Numbered from the stretch's first letter, positions 46,301 through 58,474 are shown. The stretch is 64,000 nucleotides of DNA from Anaeramoeba flamelloides (GCA_027625915.1 JANTQA010000075.1:1922001-1986000); one strand, 5' to 3'. Program-made: numbers and translations. Notes: generated by a model from the sequence alone, not told the origin.

Positions 46301-47424
46301 CAACTAATAATCCATATTTACAAAATTTAAAAAAATTCATATTATTAAAAGGATTTTTATATTCATGTCCAAGAAAAAGCCCTATTCCTTTAAGAATGAT
46401 CTATGCGACAAGTAAAGCAATTGTTTTAAAAAATGCACAGAAATTAGGTGTTCGAGTTTCCTCTTCTGTTGAAATTTCAGATACATCCGACGGAATCGAG
46501 GCAACTCAAGGCGGCGGTTTGGCATCTGAACCAATGAATCAACCTTATTTTGGCTTACGTAGACGTTTTTCTGGTGTACAAAACTTTCAGCCACAACAAA
46601 ATTACTCGAGAAATTATGGTTCTGGAACAAGAAATTTCTCAAAACTAAGTACACAAAATTCTGGAAGGGGAACAAGTAGAGTAACAGGAAGAGGTAGAGG
46701 TAGAGGAACTAATTTCCCAAAACCACAATCTTTTAATGGAATAAATCAAAAACAAGGAACAGGCAGAGGAACAGGTAGAGGAACAGTAACAGGCAGAGGA
46801 ACAGGAAGAGGTAGAGGAACAGGCAGAGTTACAGGTAGGGGAACTACCAGAGGAACTAATTTCCCAAAACCAAAATCTTTTAATGGAATAAATCAAAAAC
46901 AAGGAACAGGCAGAGGAACAGGTAGGGGAACAGGAAGAGGAACAGGAAGAGGAACAGGAAGAGGAACAGGAAGAGGAACAGGTAGAGGAACTAATTTCCC
47001 AAAACCAAAATCTTTTAATGGAATAAATCAAAAACAAGGAACAGGCAGAGGAACAGGCAGAGGTACAGGAAGGGGAACAGGTAGAGGTAAAGTAACAGGG
47101 AGTGGAATTGGAAGGGGAAGAGGTAACAGAGTACAAAATAAAACAAACACTTTCAATCAGATCAATCGAAATAACCCAAGAAACCCAAACAGAAGCACTG
47201 TGAATTATGGTAGCTACAATAGAAATAATAATAGTCGCAACAACGAATTAATTTATGGTTATCGTGGAACAAATACTGATTATTACGACACTAGATCAAT
47301 TCAAACCTTCCGAAGTAATAAAGCACGCTATTCAAAGCAAATTGAAAAGCCATCGTATCTTGGTTGGTCTGGGCTCGCAGGAAATTTACACAAAGCACAA
47401 TTGAAATCTACATTTAAAAAATAA
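41283..47424 (+). CDS. Twinfilin (two ADF-H domains) with an RG-repeat C-terminal extension, three exons
   Basis: Exons 41283-41633, 44739-45114 and 46352-47424 join in phase to 600 codons (599 aa), with donors GTAAGT and GTAAAT and acceptors ATAG and AAAG. The first ADF-H domain (1-135) has ALIITIENENQLV, SPRWILINYCPEKALVRKKM and IYSTA. The second (about 160-290) has FPFSNEAKDALQKLNQNQLN, FVELFV and FLYSCPRKSPIPLRMIYATS. This is the two-domain layout of twinfilin, which binds actin monomers and barbed ends in the cytoplasm. The usual short tail (family length about 350 aa) is replaced by some 300 residues rich in RGTGRG units, with three copies of a block FPKP(K/Q)SFNGINQKQ, then an Asn/Arg/Tyr-rich end. 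Introns are 3105 and 1237 bp. Confidence 0.85.
42145..42237 (+). CDS. Candidate alternative last exon of the twinfilin gene
   Basis: After TTTTAAG a frame of 30 codons (EEHSKRIRKYTAQMATTKGS then TSSLDLLLTV) runs to TAA and is followed at once by AATAAA-type A/T sequence. It is in the correct phase (0) for exon 1, so exon 1 plus this exon would give a 147-aa protein with one ADF-H domain. Composition is clearly less AT-biased than the surrounding intron. Confidence 0.45.
   Translation, partial: EEHSKRIRKYTAQMATTKGSTSSLDLLLTV
46700..47110 (+). repeat. Coding tandem repeat (GGAACAGG(C/A)A(G)-type, RGTG) in twinfilin
   Basis: Nine- to twelve-base units encoding Gly-Thr-Gly-Arg alternate with three about 50-bp blocks (starting near 46,708, 46,855 and 46,990) encoding NFPKP(K/Q)SFNGINQKQ. 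The near-identity of blocks 2 and 3 suggests recent unequal exchange or slippage. Confidence 0.9.
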
Positions 47425-47825
47425 CATCAATATTTCCAAAAAACACAACACTATCAACCAAAAAGTACAATTTTATTGATTTATTTTTTCTTCTTTGATA
47501 TATTATGTTTTTTTTTGTTCAAAATATTATTAATACTATTATTTGAATAATAAAAGTTCATTTAAAAACAAAAAAAAATAATATTTCAAAATTTCAAAAA
47601 ACCTTTAATTTGATCAAAAAGGTTTTAAATTTTTAATATAATAAAAATAAAAAAACATTTATTTTATTTTTTTATTATTTTTATTATTATGATTATTATT
47701 ATTGAAGAGAAGTGGTTCAACAAAATCACAACCTGTTTGCTATTAAGTTTTTTTTAATTTGAGAAAGAAAAGAAAAATTTATTTAATTTTCGGTTTATTT
47801 CTCGAATTAAAAATAACTATTGATT

Positions 47826-47908
47826 AGCTTTTCCTGAGTTTATTCAGAACGAAAAGAATTGAGTAAAATCTTTGAGTGTACTCTATTCCTTTGAATTCTG
47901 GAAAACCT
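47826..47908. repeat. Hairpin element P, copy 2
   Basis: Left arm GAAAAGAATTGAGTAAAATC, right arm TATTCCTTTGAATTCTGGAA then AACCT. A TTTTCGGTTTATTTCT word just left of it (47,789-47,804) recurs in the 50.2 kb hairpin. Confidence 0.6.
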
Positions 47909-50017
47909 CAAGAAAACCTAAACACTCTACGTCACTTGACGGATACTCTCGTTATTTTCAATATTTATCATCAGTTATTTTTTTTCTGTATTTGAATTTT
48001 TTTAGATGAGTAGAGGGTTTTCAAAACGATTTGTTATTATCTCTTCAAAAAAATATCCTAAAGTTGAGTTTAAAGAAAATACATTGTCACATCCATTTAA
48101 AATTTTTTCCACCAAAATAGACCTTTTTTTTTGAGACTAGGGAATTTTAAAAATCATGGTACTATTAACAACAATAAATACAATAGCCTCAAGATTTTAA
48201 GTACTAGAATGTTGATAATATTGTGAATTAGCTCAATTAACAAGTTTGAAATGATAATTGAAATTCTAGTTTTGTCTAACTTTGTTTTTTCAATTTTATT
48301 TTTTCATACTAGTGAATTACAGCAATTTAATTTTTTTAAAAATTTTTGATTTGTACTCTAGGCTTTGAATCAATTGTTCGTTGTTTCCTTTTCTGTTAAT
48401 TCTGTAGAAAGTTCTAAACCAACTTGTTTCACCATGTTTACACAATACTGTAGTTTACAAAAGTTAATTGTGATACATGGCAATTGTTATCATACTTGAC
48501 AGAAATTTACACAAGTAAATTAATATTAAGAATATATTACAATGTTATCATTTTCTCTTCTTTCATATAATACCCACAAAATTAAAATCACACCATTGAT
48601 TATTTTTCTCCTTTTCTACTTTTTAATAAAAGAAAAAAAAACTAAAAAAAAAAAAAAAAGAAAACAATAAGATAGTAAATGGGAATTAATTATAAAATAA
48701 TAATATTATTAAGGGTTTAAGAGCATTTTACAAATTTTGAGGGCACCGCAGTTTATTCAGAAACTGAATTCTTCGCATTATTTCTTTAACAAAAAAAAAA
48801 AATATTTTAATAAATATAAACGTTTAATCTATTTAGCATATATTTTCATTCCAACTAAAAAAATGCAAATCAAAAAAATGAAAAAATTGATTAAGAAATA
48901 ATTAAAAAATAGATATTAATTGATTTAATTTAGTTAAAATTTGAGAAAATTACTTCTTATTTTCTTATTATTTTTTTTCAATTCTTAATGGAAAAAAATT
49001 GTATTGGGAAATTTTTGATTAAAAAAATTACTTTTTATTTCTAATTACTTACGAATTTCCAAAATAAATTAAAAAATTCTATTTTCCTTTAATTCATCTA
49101 ATTCTAGTTAAGGGTAAAAAATGATGCTATTTGAATTCCTCTTCAGAATGAAAGATTTATTGAATTTATTTGTTTGATTTGATAATTGTATATTTAGATT
49201 AAATTAGAAAACTCAAAATAATTCCGCATTCATGATTTCAATTTTAATCAATTTTTTTTTTTTGATGGCTATAATATTTCATAACTGTTTTTTTTGATTT
49301 CAAGAATTCAAGTAATATAATTTAATCTTTGATATAGTATTCTTTTTTTTTGACTTATTTTTACAAAAATATTGAAAAAAAAAATCTTTGAAAGCAAATT
49401 TGTAAAAAAAAGTTTTGTAAAATAATAATAAATAGAAATGGGGAATGAGAAATCCAAGATAATAAATTGTTTAGTTTCATCCAAATTACGAAGATAAATA
49501 AAACAAATCTTGGAAAAAAGGCTTTGGTCAATTTTTTTTTTTTCATTCTTGATTATAATAAATTTATTTCGAAAGGTGATCGTTCTCGTTTGGTATTCGA
49601 AAAGAAAACAATTATTTCAAATACATACCTTTTCGAGAGACTATTTTTTCGTTTACTCTAGGGTTAATTTCACTCATTTCCACATACACATTTCTAGAAC
49701 CAAAACCTAATTTAATCAAACCAAAAATTGAATCAAAAAATATCTTTCAAAAAATAGAAAAATGAAAGATTCAACTCTGAATTACTTGGTTCTTTTCTTT
49801 TCATAAAAACAGTAGAAGTAAACGGTATTTTGTTTTAAAAATTTAAATCTCTCTTTGGCACCCAAAAAATCTTATATCGGTAATATTGTTCTCACAATTA
49901 AATTTTTTCAAAATAGTAAAATGTACCAACTTCCTTAAAAAAAATTGAAAAAAAGGATTCAATATATTTATTTTCCCTAGTGGGTAATAAACTTATTTTT
50001 AGGTCTTATAAACAATA

Positions 50018-50395
50018 TCTAAATAAAAATTTAGAAATTCAGGGTTCCATTAAGTGCCATTAAAGTGTCTAACTTTTCCATGATTCAAAAGAATAGAGTA
50101 AAATCTTTTATTTTACTCAATTCTTTAAAAATTTGGAAAAGCGAACAGCGGTTTTCTTGAGGTTTTCTGTTTTATTCTGTGAAGTGTTCGAGGTTTTTTT
50201 TATCATAGAAATAAACCGAAAATTTATTAAAATTTTCGGTTTATTTCTAAAGTAATAAAAACCTAACGAAAATCTATCGATTTTACAAATAAACAGAAAA
50301 ATCAAGAAAAGCTAACCAGTGTTTGTTTTTAATTCAAAAAAATGTAGTAAAAAACAAAGATTTTACTCAATTCTTTCAAATTAAAAAAAATCGAA
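50018..50395. repeat. Composite hairpin element: two P hairpins around a CCGAAAAT hairpin
   Basis: P copy 3 (50,069-50,141; TTTTCCATGATTCAAAAGAA .. TTTAAAAATTTGGAAAA) and P copy 4 (about 50,325-50,390, degenerate) flank a hairpin with arms TAGAAATAAACCGAAAATTT and its exact mirror at about 50,205-50,250. TTTAGAAATT at the left edge matches the flank of copy 1. Confidence 0.65.
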
Positions 50396-50680
50396 TGGTA
50401 AATAAGAGTAAGGAACAACAGCACCATTTAAATAATAAAAATAATAAAAAATATGTTTTTTTTTTGTTATTATTGAATTTAAACACAAATTTATAAAAAT
50501 AAGTGTATTTATGTTAGATTTAATTATAAAAAATTAAAAGATATTTTTTTTTAAGATAGTATTAATAAAGTTCGATTCTTTCAAATTTTTTGAAACGGAA
50601 TTCTTTTATTTATGTATTTAAAAATGTAAAAGTTAAAATTTTAAAAAATCAATTGCTACTTCACTTTTTATATACTGCGA

Positions 50681-53600
50681 TTAATTTTGATTTTGATTTT
50701 CATTTTCATTTTCATTTTCATTTTGATTTTCATTTTCATTTTCATCTTCATTTTCATTTTCGTTTTCTATTTCTAATTTTTCAGTTTCGTTTTCATTTTC
50801 GTTTTCATTTTCGTTTTCATTTTTGTTTTTATTTTCATCTTCGTTTTCATCTTTGTTTTCTTTTTCATTTTCATTTTCATTTTCATTTTCATTTTCATTT
50901 TCATTTTCATTTTCATTTTCATCTTCTTGTCCATTTTTATTTATATTTCCATTGCTTTCTTCTGTTTCAATTTTTTTATCGTCCTCTTTTGGAGGGTTCA
51001 TCTTTTTATCAAGTTCATTTATTACAGATGGGATTTCTTGTAATAATAAATCTATTCTTTGTGAAAAGGCATTCTTTTGAAGTTCTTCAAAGCTTAATCT
51101 TTTTATTAGATCTGTAAAAACAAAATTTTTATTATCTTCCATACCTTGATAAAATAATAAATCTGTATTAGAATTTAAAATAGACTCAATATTTGGAACC
51201 TTTGTAACATTGTCTGGTGTGTATTGATACCATATATTTTTAAGAATATTTTTTACAAAAACTTTATAACCCTTTTTGCAATTAACTCTAAAAAAGGATA
51301 ATGAATATTTTGTAAAAGATGGATTTTCTTTTTTGATATATTTTGAGAGATCTATTTCCAATGGGATGTTTACTTTTCTAGAATTTTGTAGTTCATTTTT
51401 TTTATCAAATCTATTTAAATAGAATATTAAAGTTTCACAAAATTCATAAATTTGGCAATTAGTCCGTGCTTGGGTTTTGATTCCACATTCTGGGCATTTA
51501 ATTATGTTTTGGTGATATATCTCTGAATTAAAGGAATTATCTAAAAGTTCTTCAAAGGTAAACGATTGATCTTTTAAGTTATTATTATCTTCATCATTAA
51601 ATTTGTTATTACTTTCAACATTTCCATTATCTTTTTTTGCCTTTATTAAATTTTCGATCTCTAAAAAGGATTTATGTTTTTCAATTAATTTAAAATCTTC
51701 AAATGTTAAAATTGGATTTTTATCAAAGAATAATATAGGATTCCATTTAATTCCAATAATTGTTGATTCTGTTATTTCAATATCATCATTTGGTGTTAAA
51801 ATTTTTTTGATAACATTTGAATATTCATACATTTCTAATATTTGAAACAATGGAAAGAATTGGTTTTCTTCAAAAATATATTTTACTGGTAATTCTTTTT
51901 TAATATTGATGAGGTATTTTCTTTTTGGTTTTTCCTTACCCTTTTCACTTTCGTTCTCATCCTCCTTCTCGATTTCTATTTCTATTTCCTTTTCTGTTTC
52001 TATTTCTTTTTCTTTTTCTATTTCTATTTCGATTTTTTTTTCATCCTTATTCTTACTCTCATTCCCATTTTCATTTTCTTTTGATTTTCCTAATTCTTTC
52101 TCCTTTTCTGTCTCAGTTTCTTTGCTGTTTTCATTTTCATTTTCATTTTCATTTTCCTTCTTCTTAAAAATTTCTTCGACTATTGGTTCTCTTTTTCTTT
52201 CTTTCTTTATTTTCTCATATTTTTCTTTATTAATAAAACGAACAACTTTTTTACTGATCAGTTCCTCTAAAGTTTTATAAGAAATTTTTCCTAGGGGAAG
52301 ATGTAAAATTAAAGGAATAAAAAATAATGATTCAGAAATTTCACTTTGGTAACTCTTGACAAATTTATAACCTTCTGCATTCATAACTTGAATATATTTT
52401 TTTTTTTTGATATTTTCTCCTTCTGTCTGTTTCTTATCCTCTTCTTTTGGGTTAATTGGCTCTATTAATTCATATGCAACAATTTTATCATAAGCAGATA
52501 GTAATGATAGATGCTGATCTTGGTTAATTTCGTGATAAAGCCTTGAACGCAAAATATCAGCAAGAAATAGTTTATTAGGCTCAATACCACAATATTGGCT
52601 CAGTCTTTCTTTAAATTCTGTGAGGTTTGGTTTTTTATCAAATTTTAATCGATATAAAACCGGGGTGGTTGCTTCATTATTAAAAATCACAGTAACTAAA
52701 TAGTCATTTTTTTTAAAACTTGGTACTTTAATATCAAAAAAATTAACAGGTGGCGCGCGAGATGATTTTGTATTACATAAAAAGCATTCCCCTTCTTCCA
52801 TTTTTTGTGAAATTAATGGATCTAATTATTTGAATTTGTGTGTGCGTGTATGTGTGTGTATTATACAAATAAAAAGAAAAAATAAAGAAAAAAAGGTTTA
52901 TTTCAATTCAATTAATTAGAAAAGTTATTTTTATTTCGAATTTTTTATAATGACCATTTTTAGCGAGAAGGGTGCAAATTTCAAATTGGTCATATCCCCG
53001 CCGCAAAAATGTTCATCAACAACACAGCCCATAATCCAATAATACTGTGTCTCATAAGGACATATTTATATCTTTTTAAAAAAATTTTTTTTTTAACTTT
53101 CAATTTTTTTTAATTTCAATAAGACCTATTTCGAAAAAATATTGGAAAGATCTCAATTTTTGATTGTTGTTGTTGTGGGAAATTTCATCCAAAGAGTTCA
53201 AGAAACCGAACTAAAGAGATACATTTCAACTTCATGAAGACTTTTCCCATTCAAAAAAAAAATTGCAATAAATGCAATTTATTCCATTCACAAAAAGTAT
53301 AATAACAAAATAATACATTTTTTGTTTCAAGGTTTTATGATTTTTATCATATTTAAACCAACTTTTTGTGAAAATTTTGTGATTCATACACATAAAAATT
53401 TTAATTATTTTATTTATGTTTTAAATTTATCTGTCGTTATTTGAATAAATTTGGCAAAATAAGTAATATTTTTTTCTTGATAGGGTGATATTTAAAGCAC
53501 CCAGATTGAAAAATATCTTTCTCATTTTCAAAGCAATTAGTCAAATTGCGTGGGTTATATTTTTCGTTGAAGTTGTGAGGATCTTTAAGGAAAAAAAAAT

Positions 53601-56600
53601 AACAAAAAATAACCAATATAAATATCTCTAGAAAATTTGTTATTTTTTGTCATTTTTTTTTAGCTTTGAATTCCTAAAATATTAACTGTCTTTATTGTTT
53701 TGATTTGGAAACAATCTCCTTTTTATAATCTGAGTTTGGTCTGGAAGAATCAAAAAAATGAGATTGTTCGAAGTGATATAAGATGATGTTGAGGAGTTCG
53801 AAGAAAATCGATTAATATCATCTTAGCACCAGAATAATATCATATTATGAGTCTGGAAGGGGATCCAAAACGAGGAATTATAACTGGTGATTTTTGAACA
53901 AATGAAACAATACGAAATGCTATTTGTTTTTTGGAACTCAGGATCTAACTCTACACAGCAAAAAGAAAATAAAAAAACAAACAAATTTAAACAAATAAAA
54001 ACCAATTTGCTATTTTTTAATGGTAATTTGAAAAACTTGCTCTTCAAAGGATCTTTTTCTCCCAATGGAGTCATTGAAAACATATAAGTTAAATTTTACA
54101 TTTTCTCCATTGGAGACAAAACTTGGTTTAAAATCTTACAGAGACAAACTAGATCGCCCAAACATTCAATGAATCTCTATTTCTCCTTTTATTCCACGCT
54201 TGTTAAGAAACATAGGAAGGTGACCACATAAACCCGGCGTTTATTATGAGTGCTTAACAGTGACTGATTTTGAGAATTCCTCTAAAAATTCTTAACTTGA
54301 CGAACTAAAAAAAAATGTTTTTATTTTTTTTCTAATTTCTTTAATTTGTAATTATGTATTTTTTCTCACTTTCAAAATCTTTTATAAATGGTCCCTTTTC
54401 TTCTTTTTTTTTTACGAAAAAAGAGACCAAGCCTTTTTTTATTTTTTAAAAATGAGATTGATTTCTTTAGAGCGAAAATAAAAAACGCTGTTTGATTTTC
54501 GGCATTGTTTTTCAACAAAGAAAGAGAATTTATTCAATTTCCAACCTTTAAGGGAAAATTGAAGGACTTTTTTCTTTGTCTTTTGTTAATCAAATAATTT
54601 GGTTCAAGAAATCAAATTATTTTTCCAATATTATAAATCCTTGATAACGGAGATCTTTTGAGATTTATCAGTTAAAAACGTCGCAAAAAAAATTGGTTAA
54701 ACTCTTCTAAAATAACTTTAAATAACATTTTTAAAGTGCAATTTTTGTTAGCAAAATACTTCCTATTTTACCCAATTAGAATTGAAAATAAGAAGATCAC
54801 AAAATTTTTGCCCCACTTTTCGGAGTCGTGGAATACCAATTTATTAATCACAGTTTGTGGAATCTTATTATTAATAATCTTTCTATCGGGTTTTTACTTC
54901 TCCTGTTTCAGTGGGAGTGTCTAGGTTTTCCAGGATTCGAAATAATTTAGTAAAATCAAGGATTTTACTAAATTCTTTCAAATCCTGGAAAACCTAACGA
55001 CAGTGGATAATTTTTAATTTGGTCATGTGAATGATATAATATTTTTTTTACTTTAATGTTTTAATTATTTTTCTTCTTCTCTTTTTTATTTAGTAAATTT
55101 TCTTTGATTACTCCTTTCTCACAATAAATAAGATCACAAAATTTTCGAACTTTACCTAAATAAGCTAATGATTTCCAAAATCTCTCCATAGTGACTACAA
55201 TACTATCCTAAACGCCCCAGTGTTCTAATCTCTTTCTTATCAGTAGTTATCAAGCATTATATACTTGTAAGTTTTACAATTAAAAAGTTTGAGTTTCAAA
55301 AAAAATACATCGCTGAAATATTCCCTTAGCTGTTCAAATAAAAATATGAAATTTCAGTTTTTAATAATATTAAATTGTACTTTTCGTTCAAATTTATTCT
55401 TGACTTTTGGCAAAATTTTTTTTTGCTCGAAAAAAAATAATTCATGTTAAAACGTTGATTAAATAAATCATTTTTACGAGAATATGAGCAGTTCAAAATT
55501 GGCATCTTCTGACGAAAATGGTCAATTACAAAAATTTGTTAAAAAAAGGGGGATAGATTATTAAAAAAAAAAAAGTATAAATAAAATTTTTAAAATTATC
55601 TTTTTTTTAAAACTATCAAGAAATTTAGAGTTTCAGGCAAAGGATGGGTAATTTTGTTGAATCGCTTCAGTAATAATAATAATAAAATAATGTAAAGTTA
55701 TTTTTTATAAGATAATTTCTCTTATTTAAAATTCTGGTCGATTTTGGGATTTATAAATTTTCCGATAAACTCGATTCCAAAAATTTTTATCACGTTACTG
55801 ATTAAATTAGTTTCTATTTCCTAAAAGGAATGTTTTCTTTTTTTATATTTGAAAATATCGATCATTTAATTTCTATTTTATGTTCTTAGATGAATAAACT
55901 TTTAAAATTTCTCCAATATTTTTGCAAAAAATTATTTGGTGTTTTACATAAATCAATACTGGAAATAAAAAATCATTATTTGATATTAATAATTAATTTT
56001 TTCTTCATTTTTGTTGTAATTTGCAAAGATAAATAGATTTACTAATTATTGTTTTTTTTAGTAAAATGATGAATAATTGTTTCTTTTTTGATAAAAAATC
56101 ATTGAATGAAAAGATTTATAAATTGTTTTTAAATTCATTAAATTATATTTAAGATCTCTTACAATTACAAAAAATTTTGTTAGATTTAAAAACAATTAAA
56201 TTGGTAAGAATAAAATGTATTAATATATATATATATATATATATATTAGAGTTTATGGTTTTTTATTTTAATTTTCGATATGCAAATATTATTATTTCTG
56301 CCGTTCATTAATAGTTCTGATAATTATTCATTTTTTAGTAATTTCGAACTTCAAAAAGTGATTAGTAATCTCAAGAAATTAGTTGTCATTGGGCAACTTT
56401 TGGTCTTCTCCTATAACATATATCTTACATGTGTGTGTGTAAGAACCCTTTTCAAATTCCCAATTACAACTCTTAATTATAATCTTGTTATTACTTCCAA
56501 CGCAAAACAATAAAGACAGATAGATTTTATATTATGCACCACTAATAAATTATTAATTCACTGGAATAAATATCAGATATTTTTGCCATTTTTTACTTAA

Positions 56601-58372
56601 GGTACCAATCTCTTTTAAATTTTTTTACCTAAATTTAATAGAGATTGAGAAAATTTTTTGCAAATTAATTAGATTTGAAAAACCCTTTTTATTTTTAATT
56701 TTAAACATATTTCTAGATAAGGGATCCTTATTTAGAAATTGGTCAAAAAAAAAATAATAGAAACTAGTCCCTTAATGGTGTAAATCAAAGAAATTACGTA
56801 TAACCTTATGATTGATAAAGTAATAGTTTTCGACAATCTGAAAGGGGAAGGGAATTAACCAACGTTACAAAAGGGTAAAACTGAAGTAATAAATACAAGA
56901 TCATGATTGATTCAATTCCTTGCAAAAAGACTAATAATCATGATTAAACTCGGTCACAATACCCAAAAAACTAATTTTGATCATTAAAGAAATCAGAAAT
57001 TTTTGGTATCAACACATTTTTAATTGGTCAGATAGAATATTATTTGTTGCAAAATCAATGGAACAAAAATTTCCTTCAGCTTTCCAAAAAAAAGGTTTGA
57101 AAAGATCAAAGTCAAATTAAAATTATTTAATTCCATAAAGAAGCTTAGATTATTTCTTTCCCTTTTCAGAATGTTGGACTTTTGATGTTTCAATTGAATT
57201 TTTTGGTTTTGTAGGATTTATTTGGAAAGTTGATTTAAAATTTTTAAGCTTTTTATTTTACAACCAACAGTTGAAAATTTAAATTAGTGAACTTTACAAT
57301 TGTAAAGATTTTTCTTTGTTTCTTGAATTAAACATTACTTTTAAGGTATTTTCCATTAACAAAAGAAGTAGTCTGTTTTTTTTAAAAATGAGTGTACAAA
57401 ATTTTAGGATTTTCTTCAAAGTTGTTTGTGTTTAAATTTATTTTCATAATTGTTTTTTTTTTTTTTTTTTTAGAACCCACTTCTTGCAAATTGTGATCCT
57501 GGTAAGAATATTAGTTCGTGAAACAAAACACACTTTGAAAAATGGTATCTATTTTGTGGAAAGTTTTGTTTAAGTTTTAAGATCCCTTTTTAAAAATATT
57601 TCTTTTTTTTTTTTTCAAAAAATTGAAAGAAAAAAGAGAGAAAAAAAAAAAAAAAAAAAAAAGATAATAAAAAGTAAAAAAGTTTTGTCAAAATAAACTT
57701 ACCAATTAGTGTGTTTGTTTCTGTATTAAAAATTTGAATTTTTTGGTCTTTGGCTTGCTCCATTGGTGTTTTTGTTGTGTCGAATTCAAATTCATCGAGT
57801 GTTTCATAAGTATTGCGGCAATCCATTCTTAAAGTATTGAAAAAGCAATCAAGAAACCCAAGAAGATCAGGTTTTAGTGATTTCTCTTTCTCGTTTTCTT
57901 TCTCTTTACCTTTGAAACATTTCAGAAAAGAAGAAAATAATAAATCTGTTTGAAGATTTTGTATTTCTCCAAACCAATAAATTTCAAAAAATCTGCCAAG
58001 ATCATTTACAAAGCCTTCGTTCTTACCACACAACTTTAGGTGTTGGTTGTAATTAAAATTTAAAAAATAATAAATAAAACTTTGGCTTTGCATTAAACCT
58101 AATAAGATTTCTTGGAAAAAGGTTGGAACCACAGATCCTTCTGACGAGAGGGTAACAAGGCCCAAATTTTCGGGTAGCTCAATTGGTGTAAGATCTTTTT
58201 CTTTTTCTTTTTCTTTTTCGTTTTCGTTTTCTTTTTCTTTTTCTTTTTCTTTTTCTTTTTCTACTTCTTTTTCTTTTTTTTCTTCTTCCTTCTCGGAATT
58301 CCCAAACAATTCTTCATTTTGTGAAGCCTCAGTTGGGGAAAGTATGTTGTAATCAATTTCTTGTTCATTCAT
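50681..58372 (-). CDS. USP15/USP4-type ubiquitin protease homologue lacking the catalytic residues, two exons
   Basis: Exons 58372-57703 and 52821-50681 join in phase to 936 aa (donor ATTG|GTAAGT, acceptor AATTAG|AT); the intron is 4881 bp. An in-frame ATG at 58,474 would add 34 residues. The order follows USP15: Cys-box region (LGLVTLSSEGSVVPTFFQEI, residues 70-89), first zinc-ribbon CFLC, a ubiquitin-like insert (YLVTVIFNNEATTPVLYRLK ... YDKIVAYEL), Glu/Lys/Asn-rich insert, second ribbon half KCPECGIKTQARTNC, ETLIFYLNRFD, and the end YSLSFFRVN.. IWYQYTPDNV. The family Cys (GNTCF) is Val here (GSVVP), the His (GHYTAF) aligns with Gly (KGYKVF), and the FDD aspartates are replaced. Zinc cysteines stay. 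It is therefore probably a non-catalytic ubiquitin-binding or scaffold protein. The C-terminus is a long Glu/Asn repeat. Confidence 0.8.
50690..50930 (-). repeat. Coding hexamer repeat (Glu-Asn) in the USP-like C-terminus
   Basis: Plus-strand TTTTCA hexamers encode Glu-Asn on the minus strand, mixed with Lys/Asp/Gln codons. A second block lies at about 51,940-52,170 (Glu/Lys/Ile). Likely variable in length. Confidence 0.9.
52950..53075. other. GC-rich, stem-forming island in the USP-like intron
   Basis: In a background near 80 percent A+T this stretch has CCCCGCCGC and several inverted pairs: TGACCA (52,952-52,957) with TGGTCA (52,987-52,992), and ACACAG with CTGTGT (53,022-53,051). The minus strand also has an open run of about 40 codons (YYWIMGCVVDEHF then CGGDMTNLKFAPFSL). 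It could be a non-coding RNA, an internal promoter or a relic exon; I cannot decide. Confidence 0.35.
53670..55300 (+). repeat. Long dispersed repeat S, copy 2, inside the USP-like intron
   Basis: It matches 26,470-27,760, but is interrupted at about 54,830-55,130 by extra sequence that contains hairpin P copy 5. Flanks resume with AAGATCACAAAATTTTCGAA and ACTACAATACTATCCTAAAC. Confidence 0.8.
54922..54997. repeat. Hairpin element P, copy 5
   Basis: Arms TAGGTTTTCCAGGATTCGAA and TTTCAAATCCTGGAAAACCT(A) with TTTAGTAAAATC facing GATTTTACTAAA: an almost perfect 37-bp stem. It lies within the block that interrupts repeat S. Confidence 0.85.
56224..56246. repeat. AT dinucleotide microsatellite
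   Basis: (AT) run of about 11 units inside the USP-like intron. Comparable runs lie at 14,600, 38,100 and 62,920. Confidence 0.9.
57040..57270. mobile_element. MITE family M2, copy 3, in the USP-like intron
   Basis: About 230 bp. Left arm TTATTTGTTGCAAAATCAAT then TTCAGCTTTCC; right arm GGAAAGTTGATTTAAAATTT ... TTACAACCAACAG. It is more diverged than copies 1 and 2. Confidence 0.65.
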
Positions 58373-58474
58373 CCTTCTTACAAGAGATTTTAATTTTAAA
58401 GGATTTTTATTGGTCTCAAGTAAAATAAAAAAAATAAAATTGTTCGATTTTGATTTTGAAAAAATGAAGAACAT

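Larger units (their letters stand above)
47425..50680. other. Gene-free spacer with hairpin elements
   Basis: Between converging twinfilin (plus) and the USP-like gene (minus). It carries P-type hairpins at 47.8, 50.1 and 50.3 kb and a 20-bp perfect hairpin at about 50,205-50,250. A plus-strand frame at 49,467-49,710 looks accidental. No gene. Confidence 0.5.

Noticed and set aside
46382-47136. Ser/Cys-rich minus-strand frames opposite the twinfilin RG repeat
   Set aside because: Antisense reading of the RGTG repeat; composition is dictated by the repeat.
56280-56513. 77-codon plus frame in the USP-like intron
   Set aside because: Composition like chance AT-rich translation; lies opposite to the gene in an intron.
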